Under the pieces are notes generated by a model, which did not search any database, had not been told where the DNA came from, and was given only the letters and a program-made list of their open reading frames with translations. The position numbers were made by a program, and so were the translations under genes. Below, one piece after another: positions 36,186 through 42,098 of a stretch of 42,098 nucleotides of DNA. This stretch comes from Nakamurella endophytica (GTDB lineage Bacteria; Actinomycetota; Actinomycetes; Mycobacteriales; Nakamurellaceae), in contig NZ_BMNA01000021.1 of NCBI RefSeq assembly GCF_014646215.1, forward strand, positions 1-42,098. The letters are read 5' to 3'. Within the stretch, counting starts at the first letter, position 1, and each line of letters starts with the position of its first letter.

Positions 36186-36303
36186 CGTGCCCGGCGGAAG
36201 CCGCGTTCATCCGCACCGGCAAGTGACTGACTTGGTGCAGGCGCAGCGAAGGCAAAGGTCGGTCGCCGGCAACGCTTGCCGGCGAGGTCCCGTCTGCACT
36301 GGT

Positions 36304-36897
36304 GTGAGAGTTGGCGCTTGGCTTGCCGCAGCTGCACTGCTGCTATCCGGCTGCACAGCAGGCACCGAACCGGCGGGTCGCGGGAACGGGGAACCCTCGG
36401 CCGGAAGAGCAACACCCGTCGGCGCCGTGACTAGGCCTACGCCAGCGAGACCGGTGACGACGGTGCCGGGGCGCACTGCGCAATCGTCCGCGTTACCCGA
36501 CACCACCACCGGCGCGCCAGGCACTGCAGTCACTCCGACGTGGCTAACGACTTGGTCCAGTACCTGCGGGGGGCAGGTGCAGGCCTACACCAGTGCAGGT
36601 CAATGGCGGGCACTGGACAACTGCCAGGGGCGGCTCCGCCCACTGCAGCAGACTGGTGAATCGGCACTAGCCATGAGCGTGGGTCAAACCCTCACGATCT
36701 TCGTCATCGACCAACCCGACATTCAGTTGTCCGTCACCCCAGTCTCCCTGGTACGCCTGGACGGACGAGTCATCACGGCCGAAGCTGTCGGCGACATACT
36801 CATCTTTATCCACGGCAGTCACGACCTGTGCCCGCCGCAGCCACCAGCTGCGGCGGCCGACTCCTGCCCAGCAATGAAAGTCACGATCGTCGGATGA
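36304..36897 (+). CDS. Small secreted lipoprotein, unknown
   Basis: A 197-aa lipoprotein: signal MRVGAWLAAAALLLSGC (C17), Thr/Pro/Ala-rich stalk to about residue 75, and a small folded domain with four Cys (STCGGQVQAY, DNCQGRL, DLCPPQ, DSCPAM). SALAMSVGQTLTIFVIDQ and SLVRLDGRVITAEAVGDILI read as beta strands. No family recognised. GTG 36304 gives a correct signal peptide; the open frame extends back to 36187 without a better start. It is directly downstream of the paralogue remnant and upstream, same strand, of the Kelch-like lipoprotein. Confidence 0.65.
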   Translation: MRVGAWLAAAALLLSGCTAGTEPAGRGNGEPSAGRATPVGAVTRPTPARPVTTVPGRTAQSSALPDTTTGAPGTAVTPTWLTTWSSTCGGQVQAYTSAGQWRALDNCQGRLRPLQQTGESALAMSVGQTLTIFVIDQPDIQLSVTPVSLVRLDGRVITAEAVGDILIFIHGSHDLCPPQPPAAAADSCPAMKVTIVG

Positions 36898-37036
36898 CCC
36901 GGACGCCCTCCTCTGTCGAGGGCTCAGCGCTGTTCTGGCGTAGCGGCCGGTCTCTGCGCCGATCCGCCACGGATTCGTGCTGAGCGGTCTTGGGTTGTCG
37001 AGCAACCAGTGCCCGGACCCGCCACGTCTGCGCATT

Positions 37037-38941
37037 GTGAAGTCTCGGGTGTTGGCCACCGTCGGTGTGGTCTTGCTTGTCGGCTGCTCCGGACGATCCG
37101 GCCCCCCGTCAGGCGATGCGCCGGCTCCTGACCGGGTCGTGGTCTCGGCGCCGCTGCCCACCGTGTCCCCCAAAACCCTGCCGTCGATTCCGCCCGTGAT
37201 GACGCTGTCAACGCCGTCGACGCCCACCGCTGAGCCGGGACGGCCGACGACCCTTCCGACCTCGGAGCGGGACCCGCAGGTCACCGGCATGTCGTCCATG
37301 GGTGCTGTTCTGGTCGGTCGGTTGACCCTCGACCGGCGGGGTTGCTTCCACATCAGCGGCACCGAACGGGACATCTTGTGGCCGCGCGGCTACACCGCAC
37401 GGCAACCGCTGAACGGGCCGGCCGAGATCGTCGACCCGACCGGCCAGACCGCCGCTCGAGTCGGTGACCTGATCTCCACCAGCGGCGGATACGCCTCAGC
37501 CGCGCCGCAGCCGCCGTGTACCGACGGGCAGCCCTGGGAGATCAACTCAGCCATCACGGTCCAAGCAAGCGACTACACCGCCACCGGGACAGCACTGCAC
37601 ACCAGCACAAGCCGCCCCGTCCCGACGGCTACCGATTCGGCCGGCACCGCGCCGCCAGTCACCGCCGGTCAAGGAACCCAGCAGACGTCGACTGCCGCAT
37701 CGACCGCCGGCGGATCCGGGTCCGTCGCCGCGGCGACGCCGGCGGACCCACCGGTGACGACAGCAGCGTTAGCGCACGGAACGTGGCAAGAGCTGCCGGC
37801 CGCCCCGATCAGTGGCCGCTCCGACGCAGTCGGTGCGTGGACCGGCAGCCTGGTACTCATCTGGGGCGGCCGGGACGCGACATCCCGCGGCCGGCCCCTG
37901 CTGCTGGGTGACGGCGCCTCCTACGACCCGGCCACCCGACGATGGAACCAGCTCCCGCCGTCACCGCTCCCGCCCCGGGCATCGGCCCTGTCGGTGTGGA
38001 CCGGACGGCAGCTGCTGATCTGGGGCGGCCAAGGCCCGACCGGGAACAACTACACCGACGGCGCCGCCTTCACACCGGCCACCCGCACCTGGACGGCGCT
38101 ACCCAGCCTGCCCGACCCGACCGGCCCGACCGGCCCTGTCCGCGACCGAGCACTGGTGTGGACCGGCACGGCCGCCGTGCTGTTCACCGCCGGCGCTGAA
38201 GCCCCTGCCGCGACGGCGGCCAGCTCGGTTGCGGCTCACCGGTTCGTGCCCGGTGCCTCGTCCTGGACCGAGCTGCCGTCACTGCACTTGTCTGCTGGCC
38301 ACCCGGCCCAACGGATCGCTGCAGTCGCAACCGACAGGCAGGTGTGGCTGTGGGCGCAGTGGTCCTCGAGCAAGGTCCTCGAACGACACGAGCAAGGCCA
38401 GCCCACCAGCACCGCAACCCGAGACGGTACCGACGTCTTCACCCTGGACGCGACCACGTTCAGATGGCGGACCAGCGGCACGGTGCCGGGCGGGCAGGGC
38501 ATCTCGCCACCGTGGTGGACCGGGACGCACATCCTGCTACCCGCCGGCGTCTACCCGCGCACCTACCCCGGACCCAGACAGACGGACCTGCACGGCCTGA
38601 CCGTGGACCCGACCGACGGCACCAGCACCGCCATGCCACACGGCCCGGTCGATGACCTGCGGCCGACATACGTGTGGACAGGCCAATTGCTCGTCGCGGC
38701 CAACAGCAGCGACGACCGCGGCGGACCTCCCCAGACATTGACCGGCCACGCAGCAGCCTGGGATCCGGTCACCCGCATCTGGACAGCACTGCACCCCGCG
38801 CCGGCCTCCGCGCCCGGTGGAGTCGTGCTGTGGACGGGACGGCAACTGTTCGTCTGGGGGCAGACGTCCAACACCCAGCTGACAACCGGCTCCAACCCCA
38901 CCGCGACGTCCGGCTTCGTCCTGCAACCCGCCGCGCAGTAA
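37037..38941 (+). CDS. Kelch-like six-blade beta-propeller lipoprotein
   Basis: A 634-aa surface lipoprotein: signal MKSRVLATVGVVLLVGC (C17), a Pro/Thr-rich stalk, then a small domain (about 85-170) with VGRLTLDRRGCFHISGTERD and WPRGYTA, probably disulfide-linked to PPCTDG, a Ser/Thr linker, and a propeller from about residue 245. The propeller has six blades, each marked by WTG: WTGSLVLIWGG, WTGRQLLIWGG, WTGTAAVLF, WTGTHILLPAG, WTGQLLVAANS and WTGRQLFVWGQ, a Kelch/galactose-oxidase-like pattern. No catalytic galactose-oxidase residues can be assigned. GTG 37037 starts the signal; the frame upstream is short and unlikely. Probably binds a surface ligand or cell-wall polymer. From 38942 to 39244 I see no gene. 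Confidence 0.8.
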   Translation: MKSRVLATVGVVLLVGCSGRSGPPSGDAPAPDRVVVSAPLPTVSPKTLPSIPPVMTLSTPSTPTAEPGRPTTLPTSERDPQVTGMSSMGAVLVGRLTLDRRGCFHISGTERDILWPRGYTARQPLNGPAEIVDPTGQTAARVGDLISTSGGYASAAPQPPCTDGQPWEINSAITVQASDYTATGTALHTSTSRPVPTATDSAGTAPPVTAGQGTQQTSTAASTAGGSGSVAAATPADPPVTTAALAHGTWQELPAAPISGRSDAVGAWTGSLVLIWGGRDATSRGRPLLLGDGASYDPATRRWNQLPPSPLPPRASALSVWTGRQLLIWGGQGPTGNNYTDGAAFTPATRTWTALPSLPDPTGPTGPVRDRALVWTGTAAVLFTAGAEAPAATAASSVAAHRFVPGASSWTELPSLHLSAGHPAQRIAAVATDRQVWLWAQWSSSKVLERHEQGQPTSTATRDGTDVFTLDATTFRWRTSGTVPGGQGISPPWWTGTHILLPAGVYPRTYPGPRQTDLHGLTVDPTDGTSTAMPHGPVDDLRPTYVWTGQLLVAANSSDDRGGPPQTLTGHAAAWDPVTRIWTALHPAPASAPGGVVLWTGRQLFVWGQTSNTQLTTGSNPTATSGFVLQPAAQ

Positions 38942-39244
38942 CCCCAACTGAACGGACGCGGCCGTCCTGCCTGTGCTGCTTGGCTTGGACGAAAACCCGT
39001 GGCACCGCGAACGTCCAATAGTGCCAAACCACTCGGGACTCGCCAAGTACCGAGCCGATCGAGTGAATGCCATCGTCGCAGCGCCCATACCGGTGGCCGG
39101 ACGACCCGGCAGCGGTGTGCAGTCCCGGCAAGGTGTGCCGAGCCGGCGATGGTGACGCTCGGGGCTGTGGCCGCCAGCTGTCGAGCAACGGGGAAGGGGT
39201 TGGCGCCCGTCTAGTAAGCGTCGACGGTCAAAGATGGGAGCAAG

Positions 39245-40416
39245 GTGCAGGGGACACGAACCGGGCGCGGGATTCCGGCGGTGGTCGTGGCGGTAGCCGT
39301 GCTGGTGGCCGGTTGCCGGTCATCGCCGACGGCGCCGTCCACTTCGACGGTGCTGTCAGCGTCGACGACTGCGCCCCACGGGTCGCCTGTGCAGCGCTTG
39401 ACTGGGCCGAGGCTGACTCACAGCACGGCGGCCGCGTCCAGCACCACGGACGTGGCCAGCGGCACTGGCGCCAGCACCAGCGCCGCGCCGTCGGTGGACA
39501 CCAAGCCCGCAGCCGTCGATCCACATCTGTTGGGAGTGCATTGGACACTCGCGTCGGTCCGCACCGCGACCTCGACGACGGATACCGGACGCTTCTGGCC
39601 GGCAGCGGTCGAGTTCACCGCCACGTATGTGGCGTACGACCTGGACTGCTCCGGCGCGCTGCACACCTACACCGCGACCGCGTCGCAATTCACCGTCGGT
39701 CCGGCGATCGACACGCTCGCGCATGGGTGCGGCTTCGAACCTTCGGGCCCCGGACCCGACGCGATCACCGCGCTGGTCCGATCAACAACCCCCGTCACGT
39801 ACACGGTCACCGGCGGCACGCTCACCATCAGGACGGCCACTGCGAGGCTGGTTCCGCAATACCGGCCGCGCCGGCCTGTACGGGTACTGGCCGCAGCTCT
39901 ACCGAACAGCGACCTCGCCGCGTGGGTGCACGAACCTGCCACACCGCTGTTCCCGGTGTCCTATCGCCGGCCGCAGCAGTGGCAGCTCTACCCGTTCCGT
40001 CAGACCTTCCCCGACCTGACCATCGCCGGGTACTTGAGCACCGACCCCCTGCACAACCCCTGCAACGTTGGCCAGACGCACAACACCCAGGACCACTGTG
40101 GCCCGCCGATCAAAGAGCTGGCAGGCGACGGAGTCCTGATCACCCTGGGCGGCCCCACCAACGCCCACGACCGCGACAACTCCGCCGTCTGCGACACAGC
40201 CAACACGACCGTCGCCGGGTGGCCCGCCAACCTCTCTGATCGCCGCGCCACCGGCGACTGCGCAACCATCGGCGGCAACCGAGCAATCCTCGTTCACACC
40301 ACGCCCGACCCCGCCCACGAATTCAGATCAGCGCCTGCATCCGTGGCCCCTACCCCGACCAGGTCGACCACACCTTCCGACAGCTGATCAAGACCATCAC
40401 CTACGACGGGCATTGA
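39245..40416 (+). pseudogene. Lipoprotein, C-terminus frameshifted
   Basis: A lipoprotein of about 390 residues: lipobox VLVAGC (C24), Thr/Ser-rich stalk to about residue 90, then a beta-rich domain with WTLASVRTATSTTDTG, FTATYVAYDLDCSGA (META-like, 95-200), and a C-terminal part (PFRQTFPDLTIAGYLSTDPL, HNTQDHCGPPIKELAGDGVL, SAVCDTAN, TGDCATIGG). The frame runs to 40387 with a low-complexity tail, but the next frame reads ISACIRGPYPDQVDHTFRQL ending at TGA 40416, a plausible true C-terminus. One C appears lost near 40324 (TTCAG for TTCCAG). GTG 39245 has GGGAG upstream. Functional family unknown. The break may be an assembly error. Confidence 0.65.
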
Positions 40417-40603
40417 ACCGTCCCAGACTCCTTGAGCTGGGCCGCGCCCGTCCACAACCACCGACTCACCCGCTGCACTCACTACTTCGGTGAACTGACC
40501 GATCGCCAACGTGATGGGCGCCCTTGAGGCGCCAGGAATCGGCGGAGCAGAAGACCTCGACCCAGGAAGCGCAGCCTGCCGTGGGACGGGTGCTAGCGGT
40601 GGT

Positions 40604-40990
40604 TCAGTACCGCTGCGCCCACCACCGCGCCACGTACAGCGGTGCCGTCGCGCCAAGGAACGCCATCGCGAAGGTGTGCGTCTGCAGCCACCCAACGACG
40701 AACACGGCGGTTGCTACCACGGCACCGACGGTCGCGATGCGCAGCCCCACCGGAACGAACGTCCAGCTCATCGGCCGACGTCCCCGCATGAGGCCAATCA
40801 GCAGACAAGCCACCGCCCAACCACCGAGGACGACGCTGACCACCACAGCGGGCCAGTACCCGAGGACCTCGTTGCTCGACCACAAACAGAAGATGAGCGA
40901 GCAGGCGCCGAGCACTCGGAGGGCGGCCGGTTCGGGCGCCGTCCACACCGACTCCCGACGCCCCGTGGGTGCGGGCGGATCCGCGGTCAT
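40604..40990 (-). CDS. Small polytopic membrane protein
   Basis: A 128-aa protein with about four predicted helices (AALRVLGACSLIFCLW, WPAVVVSVVLGGWAVACLLI, LRIATVGAVVATAVFVVGWL, FAMAFLGATAPLYVA). There is no conserved catalytic motif. The ATG at 40990 has AAGGAAG eight bases upstream. It is divergent from the plus-strand membrane gene at 41076 across an 85-bp gap. No family recognised. Confidence 0.6.
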   Translation of the reverse strand: MTADPPAPTGRRESVWTAPEPAALRVLGACSLIFCLWSSNEVLGYWPAVVVSVVLGGWAVACLLIGLMRGRRPMSWTFVPVGLRIATVGAVVATAVFVVGWLQTHTFAMAFLGATAPLYVARWWAQRY

Positions 40991-41075
40991 CAACGACTTC
41001 CTTCACCCGAGGTGCTGCGCGAGCCGCCTACGCTGACCGGGTCCCGGGCGGGGACCGCACGGGAGGGAGTCAGGC

Positions 41076-41366
41076 ATGTGGCTGGACGACTTCGGAGAAT
41101 ACGACCAGGAGCCGCCGCGTTGGGGGCAAACGTTTGTGTACCGGTTTTTCACGACTCGGCCCCGGTCGCTGGCGGTGCTCCTCTTCGTCTTCCCCTTGGT
41201 CTGCTACACCCTCGTGGTCGTCACTCTGATTCTCGGCACCAGGTTCCAGTCCGCCCCTCAACTCATCGGAGGCTGCATCGCCGGTGCTGCGTTCGGCACC
41301 TTCGCACTGCTCCTAGCCGTCAACAACGCTCGTCGCACCTTCAGGCGTCAACGCCGCGACGATTAG
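41076..41366 (+). CDS. Small two-helix membrane protein
   Basis: A 96-aa protein from ATG 41076 with a strong GGAGGGAG site. A polar N-terminus (MWLDDFGEYDQEPPRWG) is followed by helix 1 (LAVLLFVFPLVCYTLVVVTL), a short loop, helix 2 (LIGGCIAGAAFGTFALLLAV) and a basic C-terminal tail. No family recognised. It is divergent from the membrane gene at 40604-40990. Confidence 0.6.
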   Translation: MWLDDFGEYDQEPPRWGQTFVYRFFTTRPRSLAVLLFVFPLVCYTLVVVTLILGTRFQSAPQLIGGCIAGAAFGTFALLLAVNNARRTFRRQRRDD

Positions 41367-41581
41367 GCGCGGAACATCGCTGGGTACGCCGCAGCACGTG
41401 ACCATGCGGACATCTGGTTGCCAGCACCCGACTCGTTCACGGCCAGGTGGTCACCGTGTTGCTTTGCCGACCAACGCGACGTCCACTCGACGCAGGCTGC
41501 GCTGCGGTCAGGTCCCGTGCAACCGAGCTGCAGTTCGGCGCCGTCCAGTCATGCGGATGATTCGGATGGGGCGGAGGGTTG

Positions 41582-41899
41582 GTGCGAACCCGAAGGATTC
41601 GTGATGCTCGATGGGTCGCCGCGGTAGCGGCGCTGTTGCTGCTGGCGTGGGTCTCTGGGTGCCGGCAGCAAGAGGCCGCGTCGACTGTCCGGCCGGTCGG
41701 CTTTCTCCCGCCTTTGCCAGTGTCGGCGACGTCGTCGGGTGAGATTTCGGCGTCGGGAGCCGTGGCGCTGCAGTCGACCGGCCCCGACGCGGCGTCGTCT
41801 TCTCCGAGCTTTCCTCCTTCCGTGCAGTCGTCGGCCGGGTCGACAAGCCCGGAGACCGTCTCGACGGGGGTAGATGGCGGTCTTACCGGTAAGAGCTGA
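41582..41899 (+). CDS. Small stalk-only lipoprotein
   Basis: A 105-aa protein: basic n-region, lipobox WVSGC (C27), then an almost entirely Ser/Thr/Ala/Pro low-complexity tail with no folded domain. GTG 41582 follows GGAGG by four bases; TTG 41579 is an alternative. It resembles the stalk of its neighbours without the head domain, so it may be truncated, or a true surface-anchored peptide. The remaining 41900-42098 shows no gene. Confidence 0.5.
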   Translation: MRTRRIRDARWVAAVAALLLLAWVSGCRQQEAASTVRPVGFLPPLPVSATSSGEISASGAVALQSTGPDAASSSPSFPPSVQSSAGSTSPETVSTGVDGGLTGKS

Positions 41900-42098
41900 G
41901 CGCTAGTAGGTATCGCCCTGTCAGCGCATCGCACGACCGACACCGCTTGTGTTACTCGTGTGGCAGCGATCCCTGCAACCAGCAACACGCCGACGGGAGC
42001 CCTGGCGGCAAGCAGCAGGATTGGGACCTCACCGGCTCATCGCAATCGACGGTGTATGGAGGGTCTGAAGCCGCCGGTTTCCAGCAGTGATCTGGCGA

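Noticed and set aside
41437..41988. 183-codon minus frame at the right end
   Set aside because: Antisense to the small lipoprotein gene, which has a lipobox and ribosome site; the frame is Thr/Pro/Arg-rich.

Overview
The window is high-GC DNA (roughly two thirds G+C by eye) with GTG and TTG starts, twin-domain L,D-transpeptidases of the mycobacterial LdtMt2 type, a CmtR-type metal sensor, CsoR boxes and a ResB/CcdA cytochrome-c maturation locus. This fits an actinomycete, probably of the Mycobacteriales/Nakamurellales/Frankiales neighbourhood; the genus cannot be fixed from the sequence. There is no rRNA, tRNA, CRISPR array or recognisable transposase.

Layout. (1) 0.2-4.7 kb: a minus-strand divalent-metal locus, read as cmtR-like ArsR sensor, Cys-tailed CDF exporter, His-rich CzcD-like CDF exporter, ZIP permease and ZnT9-like CDF exporter. 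(2) 4.8-9.1 kb, plus strand: a small two-helix membrane protein, L,D-transpeptidase A, a cytochrome P450 and a membrane-anchored DsbA-like protein. (3) 9.2-12.8 kb: a candidate promoter and short leader ORF, then TlpA/ResA, CcdA and ResB. The usual partner CcsA/ResC is absent; a broken fragment of the MFS gene found at 24.4 kb follows resB instead. (4) 13.1-14.5 kb, minus: a thioredoxin-fold protein and a decayed SnoaL-plus-ankyrin gene. (5) 14.8-24.2 kb, minus: copper homeostasis, with a CopB-type (CPH) ATPase under its own CsoR box, then csoR, a Cys-rich HMA chaperone, copA (CPC), a DUF6153-like protein, a DUF305 lipoprotein and L,D-transpeptidase B. A DHA2-type MFS exporter diverges from csoR across a second CsoR box. 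(6) 25.8-29.7 kb: a large hairpin, a BlaI/MecI-like regulator, an orphan lower-GC ORF, and a frameshifted primase-polymerase replication protein of plasmid/integrative-element type with a perfect 12-bp hairpin near its start. (7) 29.8-41.9 kb: a run of poorly known secreted or membrane proteins including seven predicted lipoproteins with Ser/Thr/Pro-rich stalks, two of them beta-propellers, plus a duplicated and truncated gene pair.

How it fits together. Regions 1 and 5 form a metal-detoxification island: Cd/Pb/Zn-type efflux under a CmtR-like sensor, and Cu(I) efflux, chaperoning and periplasmic binding under CsoR. Copper inhibits L,D-transpeptidases, so the two ldt genes, one at the end of the copper operon, may be part of envelope protection; this is inference. 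The replication-type primase, the duplicated MFS fragment and several broken genes mark the island as mobile or recombining. At least four genes carry single-base frame breaks, most of them in short G/C runs, so some may be assembly errors. The least explained and potentially novel part is the lipoprotein array in region 7.
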